The translations under genes and the position numbers were made by a program. Shown here piece by piece: positions 8,465 through 17,327 of a stretch of 64,000 bases of DNA. Origin of the DNA: an uncultured Flavobacteriales bacterium. Its GTDB lineage: Bacteria > Bacteroidota > Bacteroidia > Flavobacteriales > JBLHRE01. The DNA lies in contig CAKZPI010000034.1 of the NCBI GenBank assembly GCA_937139155.1, forward strand, positions 62,001-126,000, in the 5' to 3' direction. Every line of letters begins with the position of its first letter. The first letter of the stretch is position 1. Below the pieces are notes generated by a model that made no database searches, had not been told where the DNA came from, and saw only the letters and a program-made list of their open reading frames with translations.

Positions 8465-9613
8465 TTACTTCACAATCATCATTCTAGTAGCAGACTCACC
8501 GTTAATAGAAACCGTGTAGAAATAAGTACCTGATGCAAGGTCAGAAGCATTCAACTCCAAACGTTGAGATCCTTTGGTGATTTGAACTTGATTGTTCAAT
8601 ACAACACGTCCAAGGGCATCAACAACCTGAATTTGAGCTTGAGTTTCCTCAGAAGACTCAACAGGAATGAAGGAGATTCCAGTGGAAGGATTAGGGTAAA
8701 GGTTTCCGATTGAAGCAGAAGCAAAGTCAAACTCTTCAACACTCAAACCATCTTCTACGGTAACCGCACAAGCTACGTTTGCGTTTTGGAAGAAAGACTC
8801 ACCATCGGTTGGGTAACCATCAGATTGTCCGTTTCCATTACAGTCAAAGTAAAGAGATGCACCACTGGCAGTTGGAAGGTAACCGTACTGGGCAGAAAAT
8901 CTGGTATCCCATACATAGGTGTTTGTTCCGTAAGCAGCAGGAGCAGCCTTAGGGGTAGTTCCTGTACAAATCTGGTCAGAATAGAACCCAGCAATAAATC
9001 CAGCTGTATCGGTCAAGTCACCCATGTAACGTACATTAACAGCAAAATCTTTAGTTACAGTAACACCTCCAGTTGGGAACTCTAGGAATACTGAGTTCAA
9101 CCAATCAGCACCACCAGTAAAGCTAGTATCTGTAAAGATTGTGTCAGACCATACGATGTTGTTAGGCTGAGGATATCCATTAGCAGTAGTACTAACAATA
9201 TTTACAACCAAAGTATCCATGGTTCCAGAATTGTTTTCATGTCCGATTTGAACAAAAACAGTGTCAATGGTTACATTAACAACGTCAGACCACATATATT
9301 CAACACCTGGATCATCAACATCTACAATGGTAGGGAAACCAACGATGAAGTCACGACGTTCGGTTGAGTCATCAGGGTGATTCATATTGAAGTCCCAAAT
9401 AAACTCTGTGTAATTTCCGTCGTTTCCGTAAAGGTTGTCTTCAGCAGCTCCGTACCATAGAAGCATTTCTGATTGGTAACGAGCTGAAGATGGCTTGTTG
9501 GCGTCGTCTTGAATAGGTACAATTAGGTTGTCGGTATCAACCGCAGGGATATTCGTCTGTGCATTCGCCAATCCAGCGAAAGCTAAAGCAGCTAATAGTA
9601 AGCTTTTTTTCAT
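8465..9613 (-). CDS. T9SS type A sorting-domain secreted protein
   Basis: 382 residues with a Sec signal peptide (MKKSLLLAALAFAGLANA). A threonine-, aspartate- and asparagine-rich middle region lacks recognisable catalytic motifs and probably folds into beta-sandwich domains. The last 80 residues form a type A type IX secretion tail: NLYPNPSTG, then VVDALGRVV, LNASDLASGTYFYTV and a final MMIVK. The protein should cross the outer membrane by the T9SS and be attached to the surface or released. Several cysteines in the centre (CTGTTP, DCNGNGQSDG) are notable; DCNGNGQSDG resembles a calcium-binding DxDxDG-type loop. The substrate or role is unknown. Confidence 0.85.
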   Translation of the reverse strand: MKKSLLLAALAFAGLANAQTNIPAVDTDNLIVPIQDDANKPSSARYQSEMLLWYGAAEDNLYGNDGNYTEFIWDFNMNHPDDSTERRDFIVGFPTIVDVDDPGVEYMWSDVVNVTIDTVFVQIGHENNSGTMDTLVVNIVSTTANGYPQPNNIVWSDTIFTDTSFTGGADWLNSVFLEFPTGGVTVTKDFAVNVRYMGDLTDTAGFIAGFYSDQICTGTTPKAAPAAYGTNTYVWDTRFSAQYGYLPTASGASLYFDCNGNGQSDGYPTDGESFFQNANVACAVTVEDGLSVEEFDFASASIGNLYPNPSTGISFIPVESSEETQAQIQVVDALGRVVLNNQVQITKGSQRLELNASDLASGTYFYTVSINGESATRMMIVK

Positions 9614-9679
9614 GCGAAAAATTTTAGGTTACAAAAATTAAGGCCCAAATATGCTAAATAATTCAATGCAATATTGATT

Positions 9680-12550
9680 TTAAGCATCCATATATGACTC
9701 CATGGGCTCACAGGAGCATACTAAATTTCGGTCGCCGTAGGCATCATCCACTCTACGAATGGAAGGCCAAAATTTATTCGATAATAAGTAATCTGCAGGG
9801 AAGGCTGCCTCTTTTCTAGAATATGGGAGGGTCCAATCATCCCCCACCAACATTTCCATGGTATGAGGTGAGTTCTTCAGTACATTATTATCTTTTTCTG
9901 CCTTTCCATCTTCCACCGCCTGAATTTCTTCACGAATCTGAATCATGGCCTGGCAGAATCGGTCTAGTTCATCTTTGCTTTCTGACTCGGTAGGCTCCAC
10001 CATTAAGGTGCCAGCCACTGGGAAAGACACCGTTGGGGCATGGAAACCATAATCCATCAACCGCTTGGCAATGTCAACCACTTCAATTCCGGCCGACTTC
10101 TTAAAAGGTCTGCATTCCAAAATCATTTCGTGGGCAACAGTTCCTGATTTCCCTTTATACAATACATCGTAATGCTTTTCCAAAACCTTCCGCATATAGT
10201 TGGCGTTCAAAATTGCACTTCGAGTAGACTCAGTTAAACCAGAGGTACCCAACATTTTGATGTAGGCATAAGAGATGATCAACACCAAAGATGATCCGTA
10301 TGGGGCAGCAGAAATTGCCGGAATTCCAGCGGTTCCTCCCATTTTGATTACTGGATTTGAAGGAAGGAATGGTGCCAAATGCTCCTTTACTCCAATGGGA
10401 CCCATTCCAGGGCCTCCTCCTCCATGAGGAATGGCAAAGGTTTTATGAAGGTTAAGGTGACAAACATCCGCCCCAATGGTGCCTGGATTGGTAAGACCTA
10501 CCTGAGCATTCATATTTGCCCCGTCCATATATACTTGTCCTCCATTTGCATGGATGGCTTCGGTAATTTCTAAAACATGGTCTTCGAATACCCCATGGGT
10601 AGATGGATAGGTTATCATTAGAGCCGCAAGATTATCGCGGTATTCTTCGGCCTTAGCCACCAAATCATCAAGATCAATATTTCCGTGCTTATCGCAAGCA
10701 ATAACCTTAATCTTCATTCCCGCCATAGCGGCAGAAGCTGGATTGGTACCATGGGCAGAAGAAGGTATCAAGCATATGTCTCTATGTCCCTCACCCCGAC
10801 TTTCATGATAAGCTCTAATCACCATCAATCCGGCATACTCACCCTGAGCCCCAGAATTGGGCTGAAGGCTCATGGCGTCAAAACCGGTAATCTCGCAAAG
10901 CGAAGACTCAAGTTCAGCAAACATTTCATGGTATCCTGCGGCCTGATCTACTGGCGCAAAGGGGTGAATGGTTGCAAACGAAGGCCATGAAAGAGGAAAG
11001 AGTTCTGTTGCTGCATTCAATTTCATGGTACAAGAACCAAGCGGAATCATGGAGTGATTGAGGGAAAGGTCTTTCCGCTCTAAGCGCTTGATATAGCGCA
11101 TCATCTCTGTTTCTGAATGGTATTTATTGAAAACATCTTGGCTTAGAATCTCATCCTTTCTCAAAAGCATGGGATCTAAGTTCAATTCTGTAATATGCTC
11201 TTCCACCTCTGGAATATGGTCATTAGACGCCTCTGCAAGCACCTGAAGAATTTCTTGAACATCTTCCAACACATTGGTTTCGTTCAATGAAATGTTGATG
11301 GTATTGTCTTCATTGTACCAGAAATTCATCTTTTTACCTTCCGCCAAAGCTCTCACCCTAGAAACCTGAACTTCTCCTAATTCAATATGAAGGGTGTCAA
11401 AGAACTGATGGTTTAATTGGGTATACCCTAAAGACTTAACTCCAGAGTCAAGGGTACAGGTTAATCCGTGAACTCTACTTGCAATTTCTTTGAGTCCGGT
11501 GGGACCGTGATAGGCAGCGTACATTCCGGCCATAACTGCCAATAGAACCTGAGCGGTACAGATGTTTGAGGTAGCTCGTTCTCTCTTGATATGCTGTTCA
11601 CGAGTTTGGAGGGCCATTCTCAAGGCTGGCTTTCCGTCCTTATCTTGAGAAACCCCAATAATTCTTCCAGGAATGTTTCTTTTGAAAGCTTCTCGGGTTG
11701 CGAAATAGGCAGCATGAGGGCCACCGTAACCCATAGGAATACCGAATCTTTGGGTTGTACCCACTACGGCATCCGCACCCCAATTTCCAGGAGGGGTTAA
11801 TAAGGCCAAGGAAAGAATATCCGCAGCCACGGTAACAAAAATATCCTGCTCTTTAAGAGCCGCAGTTAAATCACCATAATGGTTCACTTGTCCGCTAGCC
11901 CCTGGATACTGAAGCAAGGCTCCAAAACAATCGGCATCAAATTCAAAAGACTTAGGCTTACCGTACACAATTTTCACTCCGATGGGAGTAGCTCGTGTTT
12001 CGAGTACAGCTTTGGTTTGAGGAAGAGCATCTTCATCTACAAAAAACACATTTGCATTGGCCTTTTTCTTAGCCTTTGGTCTTTGAGCAAAAAACATGGC
12101 CATGGCCTCGGCTGCGGCGGTACCTTCATCTAGTAAAGATGCATTGGCAATTTCCATACCGGTAAGCTCCATAACAGCCGTTTGGAAGTTCAAAAGAGCC
12201 TCCAATCTTCCTTGTGCTATTTCTGCTTGGTAAGGGGTATAAGCCGTATACCAACCCGGATTTTCAAGGATGTTTCGTTGAATCACCCCGGGCAAAACGG
12301 TGGGGTGGTAACCCATACCTATGAAATTACGGCTTAGCTGGTTTTTAGCAGCAAGCGATTTAATATGCGTCATAAACTGCTGCTCAGACATCGGCTCGGG
12401 CAGGTCCATTTCACCCTTCAAACGAATTTGCGGTGGAATGGTAAGGTTGATTAACTCGTCTAGAGAAGACATGCCTAAATAGCTTAGCATGGCTGACTTT
12501 TCCTCTTCATTCGGTCCGATGTGCCGATGTTCAAATGCTTCCGGTTTCAT
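9680..12550 (-). CDS. gcvP: glycine dehydrogenase (decarboxylating), P-protein
   Basis: A 956-residue single-chain P-protein of the glycine cleavage system. It decarboxylates glycine with pyridoxal phosphate and passes the aminomethyl group to the H-protein. The N-terminus has FEHRHIGPN; the central region has [13 protein letters not shown]; the PLP lysine lies in [19 protein letters not shown]. Both homologous halves are present, as in the alpha-2 dimeric bacterial enzyme, rather than the split gcvPA/gcvPB form. The gene stands alone, with its own promoter at 12569-12597; gcvT and gcvH are not in the window. Confidence 0.97.
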   Translation of the reverse strand: MKPEAFEHRHIGPNEEEKSAMLSYLGMSSLDELINLTIPPQIRLKGEMDLPEPMSEQQFMTHIKSLAAKNQLSRNFIGMGYHPTVLPGVIQRNILENPGWYTAYTPYQAEIAQGRLEALLNFQTAVMELTGMEIANASLLDEGTAAAEAMAMFFAQRPKAKKKANANVFFVDEDALPQTKAVLETRATPIGVKIVYGKPKSFEFDADCFGALLQYPGASGQVNHYGDLTAALKEQDIFVTVAADILSLALLTPPGNWGADAVVGTTQRFGIPMGYGGPHAAYFATREAFKRNIPGRIIGVSQDKDGKPALRMALQTREQHIKRERATSNICTAQVLLAVMAGMYAAYHGPTGLKEIASRVHGLTCTLDSGVKSLGYTQLNHQFFDTLHIELGEVQVSRVRALAEGKKMNFWYNEDNTINISLNETNVLEDVQEILQVLAEASNDHIPEVEEHITELNLDPMLLRKDEILSQDVFNKYHSETEMMRYIKRLERKDLSLNHSMIPLGSCTMKLNAATELFPLSWPSFATIHPFAPVDQAAGYHEMFAELESSLCEITGFDAMSLQPNSGAQGEYAGLMVIRAYHESRGEGHRDICLIPSSAHGTNPASAAMAGMKIKVIACDKHGNIDLDDLVAKAEEYRDNLAALMITYPSTHGVFEDHVLEITEAIHANGGQVYMDGANMNAQVGLTNPGTIGADVCHLNLHKTFAIPHGGGGPGMGPIGVKEHLAPFLPSNPVIKMGGTAGIPAISAAPYGSSLVLIISYAYIKMLGTSGLTESTRSAILNANYMRKVLEKHYDVLYKGKSGTVAHEMILECRPFKKSAGIEVVDIAKRLMDYGFHAPTVSFPVAGTLMVEPTESESKDELDRFCQAMIQIREEIQAVEDGKAEKDNNVLKNSPHTMEMLVGDDWTLPYSRKEAAFPADYLLSNKFWPSIRRVDDAYGDRNLVCSCEPMESYMDA

Positions 12551-12568
12551 AGGTAAAATTTAGGTCTG

Positions 12569-12597
12569 CAAATGTACCAAAATTGAGCCGAGCAAAA
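12569..12597 (-). promoter_or_regulatory. gcvP promoter
   Basis: Reading the minus strand: TTTTG, 16 bases, then TACATTTG (12569-12576), a full match to the Bacteroidota -33/-7 pattern. The -7 box ends 18 bp before the gcvP ATG. No glycine riboswitch is visible in the very short leader. Confidence 0.7.
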
Positions 12598-12618
12598 TGC
12601 GTAGATTAAGCCGATTTT

Positions 12619-13467
12619 ATGAGGCATTTTCAAGGCATAATACGTAACCTCGTTTTCTCCAGTTTATGGGTGTCATTTGTGATCACAGCATTGGCTTGGA
12701 TGGGACAATGGTGGTTTAAAGAGTACAGCATACCCAGGCTGGTTCTTGTGTTCGCCCTTTGCCTTGCCGGATACAATTTCATTCGAGTAGTGGGAGGATA
12801 CCTGCATAAATTTAAATCTGAATCAGAAAGGCAATCTTGGATTTATAAACAGAGAAAGGTTTTAATGGGTTTGATCGGACTTTGCTTACCCATCATTCTT
12901 TTCCTGATTATTCAAGAGAAGCTTTGGCTAGAACCCTTCACCTATTGGATTCCCGCCCTGACCCTTGGTTATGCCCTGCCCTTTTGGAAAGGAAAAACCC
13001 GGCTAAGAGACCTACCCTTTTTGAAGGTGTTTTTAATCGCTTTTGTTTGGGCCTCAGTGGTATGTTTTCTAGGAATCCCCGGATTTAGATTGCAAGGAAT
13101 TCAGTTCTTGTTTTTCGGTCAGATCTTCTTTTACACCCTTGGCTTAACCATTCCCTTTGACATTCGAGACATTCAACGAGACCCCCAAGACCTGCGAACC
13201 ATTCCCCAATGGGCAGGGGTAAAACCCGCCAAAAGAATTGCTCAGGCTTGTTTGATTCTTTTTGAAGTAGGCCTTTGGTTGCAATTGGTAATTTTCAAAA
13301 ACCTAAAATTGATTCCATTCATTGTATTGATGATTAGCAATAAGGCCCTTTTAGGTTTAATTTATTGGAGTGAGGAGGAAAAAGATGAAATGTACTTTAG
13401 TTTTTGGATAGAGGGTGCCCCAATTTTAGGAGTTATGGGCATTGTTTTCTGGGAACTCATTCGGTAA
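12619..13467 (+). CDS. UbiA-like membrane protein
   Basis: A 282-residue protein with about eight or nine predicted membrane helices. The segment LTIPFDIRDIQRDPQD at about residues 174-190 matches the second aspartate-rich motif (DxxxD) of UbiA prenyltransferases. The expected first motif (NDxxDxxxD) between helices 2 and 3 is degenerate: the matching region reads YNFIRVVGGYLHKF, lacking the metal-binding aspartates. It may therefore not be an active prenyltransferase, or it may use another substrate. It is transcribed divergently from gcvP and sits 60 bp upstream of kynU. Confidence 0.6.
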   Translation: MRHFQGIIRNLVFSSLWVSFVITALAWMGQWWFKEYSIPRLVLVFALCLAGYNFIRVVGGYLHKFKSESERQSWIYKQRKVLMGLIGLCLPIILFLIIQEKLWLEPFTYWIPALTLGYALPFWKGKTRLRDLPFLKVFLIAFVWASVVCFLGIPGFRLQGIQFLFFGQIFFYTLGLTIPFDIRDIQRDPQDLRTIPQWAGVKPAKRIAQACLILFEVGLWLQLVIFKNLKLIPFIVLMISNKALLGLIYWSEEEKDEMYFSFWIEGAPILGVMGIVFWELIR

Positions 13468-13481
13468 ATTTTGCGGAAACC

Positions 13482-13511
13482 TTGCACCGCTTAGAATTCG
13501 GATTATTTTTG
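13482..13511 (+). promoter_or_regulatory. kynU-kmo promoter
   Basis: TTG (13482-13484), 19 bases, then TATTTTTG (13504-13511), a good -33/-7 pair for a flavobacterial housekeeping promoter. The -7 box ends 16 bp before the kynU ATG, giving a very short leader. Confidence 0.65.
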
Positions 13512-13527
13512 TGCCAAAGCCCTGAAT

Positions 13528-14802
13528 ATGAAATATGAGTTTACGGCAGACTTTGCCGAAAGAGCCGACGGATTAGACGCTTTATCACATTATCGAAAAG
13601 AATTTCTTATTCCTCAGCACAAAAACGAAGACTGCATTTACCTTTGCGGAAACTCCTTAGGTCTTCAACCCAAAAACCTAAAAGCCAACATCTTAAAAGA
13701 GCTGGATGAATGGGGGAAATACGGAGTTGACGGACATTTTGACGCAGAAAAACCTTGGTTTGATTACCACAAACGACTTCTAGGGCCCACGGCCAATTTG
13801 ATGGGAGCCCTGAAAACTGAGGTTGGGCATATGAATAGTTTGACCACCAATCTACACCTCCTTTTTGCAAGCTTTTACAGACCCACAAAAGAGAGGTATA
13901 AGATTATTTGTGAGGCCAAGGCTTTCCCTTCTGACAATTACATGCTTGAATCTCAGGTGAATCATCATGGTTTCGCTTACGCGGATGCCGTCATTGAAGT
14001 TTCCCCAAGAGAGGGTGAGCACACCCTTAGAATGGAAGACATTCAAAAAGCCATTGACGATCATTCCGAAAATTTGGCGCTGGTTTTCTTTGGGGGGGTA
14101 AATTATTACACCGGACAATTATTCGATATGAAATCCATTACCGAGTGGGCACACGATGCCGGGGCATATGCCGGCTTCGACCTTGCTCATGCCGCCGGTA
14201 ATGTTCCCATGCAACTACACGACTGGGATGTTGACTTTGCTGCATGGTGCACCTATAAGTACTTAAATTCGGGTCCGGGCGGGATTTCTGGATACTTCAT
14301 TCATGATTTCCATGCTCAAAACACATCCATACCAAGGTTTGCCGGTTGGTGGGGATATACTGAAAAGACCAGGTTCAAGATGGAACACGGATTTGAAGCC
14401 ATTCCCACTGCGGAAGGGTGGCAGTTGAGCAACGCCCCCATCTTAAACATGGCAGCCCATGAAGCTGCGTTGGATTGGTTTGAAAAGGCAGGAATTCAAA
14501 ACCTAAGAGACAAGGCCCAGAATTTAACCGGATACCTTGAATTTGTGCTAGACCAGGTTTCATCAAACCACAATGTTAATTTCGAAACCATTACCCCCCT
14601 CAATCAAAGAGAACGGGGCTGTCAACTTTCTGTACTAACCGGTAGCAATGGAAAAGAATTATTTGACTTTTTAACCGAAGAAGGAGTTGTGGCCGATTGG
14701 AGGGATCCAAATGTGATTCGAATGGCTCCAGTACCCTTATACAATAGCTATACTGACATTTACAGATTGGGTATGAAAATGGAAAAATTCTTCGAATCAT
14801 GA
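13528..14802 (+). CDS. kynU: kynureninase
   Basis: A 424-residue fold-type I PLP enzyme that cleaves L-kynurenine or 3-hydroxykynurenine to (3-hydroxy)anthranilate and alanine. Key segments: YLCGNSLGLQP near residue 40, SLTTNLHLL, GFDLAHAAGN (PLP aspartate), and the PLP lysine in CTYKYLNSGPGG around residue 250. The length fits the bacterial family. It overlaps the downstream monooxygenase gene by 4 bp (ATGA), so the pair is translationally coupled. Together they convert kynurenine to 3-hydroxyanthranilate, the aerobic route from tryptophan towards quinolinate and NAD; dioxygenase genes are not in the window. Confidence 0.95.
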   Translation: MKYEFTADFAERADGLDALSHYRKEFLIPQHKNEDCIYLCGNSLGLQPKNLKANILKELDEWGKYGVDGHFDAEKPWFDYHKRLLGPTANLMGALKTEVGHMNSLTTNLHLLFASFYRPTKERYKIICEAKAFPSDNYMLESQVNHHGFAYADAVIEVSPREGEHTLRMEDIQKAIDDHSENLALVFFGGVNYYTGQLFDMKSITEWAHDAGAYAGFDLAHAAGNVPMQLHDWDVDFAAWCTYKYLNSGPGGISGYFIHDFHAQNTSIPRFAGWWGYTEKTRFKMEHGFEAIPTAEGWQLSNAPILNMAAHEAALDWFEKAGIQNLRDKAQNLTGYLEFVLDQVSSNHNVNFETITPLNQRERGCQLSVLTGSNGKELFDFLTEEGVVADWRDPNVIRMAPVPLYNSYTDIYRLGMKMEKFFES

Positions 14803-16151
14803 GTAAAAAGGCAAGCATTGTGGGCGCCGGATTGGTAGGTAGTCTTTGGGCAATTTACATGGCCAAAAAAGGATATAAGGTTGATGTTTTTGAACGCCGT
14901 CCCGATATGCGAAGGGCCGATATTTCAGCCGGAAAATCAATCAATTTAGCCCTTTCCGACCGAGGCCTAAAAGCTTTGGAAGGCGCTGGGATAGGAGCCG
15001 ATATTCGAAACATGGCCATCCCTATGAAAGGGAGAATCATGCACGACAACAAAGGCAATCTAACCTTTCAACCCTACGGAAAAGAAGGCCAGGCCATTCT
15101 AAGCATATCAAGAGGCGGACTCAATGCCAAGCTCATGGATTTAGCTGAGTCGCATGAAGGCGTAAACTTCCATTTCAATGCTCAATGCCTCAAGGTAGAC
15201 ATCGCAAAGGCTGAGGCTAAATTTAGAATGGATGGAAAAGAAAGCCTGGTCAAGTCAGACTTATTGTTCGGAACGGATGGAGCATTTTCGGCCGTTCGGA
15301 AATCCATGATGAAGACCGAAAGGTTCAATTATTCTCAGGAATTCATTGAACATGGATACAAAGAGCTAAGCATTCCGGCCAATGAAGACGGAAGCCACAA
15401 GCTTGATAAAAACGCCCTGCACATTTGGCCTCGTGGACAGTTTATGCTCATTGCCCTTCCCAATTTGGATGGATCCTTTACCTGCACCCTTTTTCTGCCT
15501 TATGAGGACGAGCGGTATGGCTTCAATCAGCTGAGCAATGACGATGCGGTGATGGGATTCTTTGAAGAAATGTTCCCGGATGTAATTCCTTTGATGCCTA
15601 ATTTACTGGATGACTTCAATGAAAATCCAACCTCCTCATTGGTCATTATTCGCTGCTTTCCATGGACCCGTGGAGGAAAGGTTGCCTTGATGGGCGATTC
15701 TTCCCATGCCATTGTACCATTTTATGGTCAGGGAATGAATGCAGGTTTTGAAGACTGTACCATACTCAATCAATTCATGGAAAAGTATGGGGAAGATTGG
15801 GGAAGTATTTTCGAAGCCTATGAGGAGGAGAGGAAACCCAATGCGGATGCAATAGCAGATCTGGCAATGCAGAATTTTGTAGAAATGCGAGACCTTACTG
15901 CGGATCCAGATTTTCTTTTAAGAAAAAAGATTGAAAGGAAATTCTCTGAAGACTACCCCAGCCTTTGGATGCCCCTTTATGAGCAAGTAACCTTCAGTCA
16001 CATTCCCTATGCTGAGGCCAATGATCGTGGCAAAATGCAAAGGGCGGTCATGGATGAGATTATGAAGCTTGATCAAATTGAGTCTAGGTGGGATTCTGAG
16101 GAGGTCATGGCTGAATTGAGGCGAAGGGCAGAGTCTTTGCCTAGGCTATAA
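14799..16151 (+). CDS. kmo: kynurenine 3-monooxygenase
   Basis: A 450-residue class A flavoprotein monooxygenase. It has the FAD GxGxxG site VGAGLVGSLWAIYMAKKG at the N-terminus, the acidic ribose-binding end of that fold (VDVFERRPD), and the second FAD motif GDSSHAIVPFYGQGMNAG at about residues 305-323. It hydroxylates L-kynurenine using NADPH and oxygen. The C-terminal region ends in a soluble amphipathic stretch; it lacks the hydrophobic mitochondrial-membrane anchor of the eukaryotic enzyme. It is the second gene of the kynU-kmo unit; a long repeat-bearing region follows. Confidence 0.95.
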   Translation: MSKKASIVGAGLVGSLWAIYMAKKGYKVDVFERRPDMRRADISAGKSINLALSDRGLKALEGAGIGADIRNMAIPMKGRIMHDNKGNLTFQPYGKEGQAILSISRGGLNAKLMDLAESHEGVNFHFNAQCLKVDIAKAEAKFRMDGKESLVKSDLLFGTDGAFSAVRKSMMKTERFNYSQEFIEHGYKELSIPANEDGSHKLDKNALHIWPRGQFMLIALPNLDGSFTCTLFLPYEDERYGFNQLSNDDAVMGFFEEMFPDVIPLMPNLLDDFNENPTSSLVIIRCFPWTRGGKVALMGDSSHAIVPFYGQGMNAGFEDCTILNQFMEKYGEDWGSIFEAYEEERKPNADAIADLAMQNFVEMRDLTADPDFLLRKKIERKFSEDYPSLWMPLYEQVTFSHIPYAEANDRGKMQRAVMDEIMKLDQIESRWDSEEVMAELRRRAESLPRL

Positions 16152-16354
16152 AATCTTACCATCCTTTTCGGAACACAGGAAGAATCCAAGAACAGGATCT
16201 TGGCCATAGGCTTGATTATATACCTTGATGGAAGGATTTCTTAGTCCTAGGGGCTCCTAATCCCAAGTAGGTAAATTCGGAGGAGACGGGTTTGATTACT
16301 AGGGTCTAGTGTACTTCAAAAAGGGCAAGAAGGCTGAGTTCAGAATTCGACCCT

Positions 16355-17222
16355 CAACCACCCCACCCCCCTGCTGCCCGGGGCCGCGACCCGCATGCCC
16401 CAGTTCAAAATTCTGAAACTCATTCCACCTAAATCGTTTATTAAACGTGTATAAACGTTTAAACACGGATTTCACCGGGGCAGGCGGGCGCTTAGGAATG
16501 CTCGTTTTCACCAAAAATGGTCGAGGGTTTACCTAGGTTTGGTTGGCCAGAAGCTGAGCCAAAAAATTAAAAGGTTCAGGAAAAGGAGAAAGCTTAAGGA
16601 TGGACTTGGCTTTCAAGGCAAATCCGAAATTCTGGACTACCAACCACCCCCCTTTTGCCCGGGGCCGCGACCCGCATGCCCCAGTTCAAAATTCCGAAAC
16701 TCATTCCACCTAAATCGTTTATTAAACGTGTAAAAACGTTTATACACGGATTTCAGCGGGGCAGGCGGGCGCTTAGGAATGCTCGTTTTCACCAAAAATG
16801 GTCGAGGGTTTACCTTGATCAGGTTGAGAAGAAGCTGGGCCTAGGGTTATAGAATCCTGATAAAGTGGGGGAGTTACGACTAGAGCTTAAAACCCTTGGG
16901 TGAACAAAGTCCTGGACAACCAACCACCCCCCTGCTGCCCGGGGCCGCGACCCGCATGCCCCAGTTCAAAATTCTGAAACTCATTCCGCCTAAATCGTTT
17001 ATTAAACGTGTATAAACGTTTAAACACGGATTTCAGTGGGGCAGGCGGGCGCTTAGAAAGGCTCGTTTTCACCAAAAAGGGCCGAGGGTTTACCTTGATA
17101 AGGTTGAGAAGAAGGTAGGCCTAGGGTTATAGAATCCTGATAAAGTGGAGGAGTTACGACTAGAGCTTAAAAGCCTTGGGTGAACAAAGTCCTGGACAAC
17201 CAACCCCTGCTGCCCGGGGCCA
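16355..17222. repeat. 280-bp GC-rich tandem repeat, three copies plus a remnant
   Basis: Units begin at 16355, 16641 and 16921, with a 22-bp fourth start at 17201; units 2 and 3 are exactly 280 bp. Each core (16355-16533, 16641-16814, 16921-17094) holds a GCCCGGGGCCGCGACCCG block and then a cluster of CGTTTA/TAAACG half-sites. The last 158 bp of the core has no indels and is about 96-98 percent identical between copies. The 106-bp second halves of units 2 and 3 are nearly identical; that of unit 1 has diverged. The region lies between convergent kmo and ppiD. It shows no transposase, no CRISPR-like short spacing and no convincing gene. Sequence 16152-16354 and 17223-17267 holds nothing else I recognise. 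Confidence 0.9.
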
Positions 17223-17267
17223 TGAAACCAAGAAAGGTTTAGGGTTTGAAGGATACTCAGGGTAAAG

Positions 17268-17310
17268 GCATAAAAAAGCCATCCCGTAAAATTACAAGAT
17301 GGCTTTATGC
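17268..17310 (-). terminator. terminator downstream of ppiD
   Basis: GCATAAAAAAGCCATC pairs with GATGGCTTTATGC (a 13-bp stem with a three-A bulge). It shares the run AAAAAGCCATCCCG with the terminator at 8414-8445. It lies 18 bp past the ppiD stop and separates that gene from the repeat array. Confidence 0.75.
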
Positions 17311-17327
17311 TTGAGAAGAGATTCTAT

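Noticed and set aside
12551..12618. Glycine riboswitch before gcvP
   Set aside because: The leader is under 20 bases from the -7 box to the start codon, too short for the aptamer.
16299..17075. Open frames on both strands inside the 280-bp repeats
   Set aside because: They begin at TTG or in the middle of the repeat, run through GC-rich palindromic DNA and resemble no protein I know. Kept as a finding about shared frame, not as genes.
16355..17222. CRISPR array or insertion sequence
   Set aside because: The period is 280 bp with long near-identical units, not 28-37 bp repeats with unique spacers, and no Cas or transposase gene is present.
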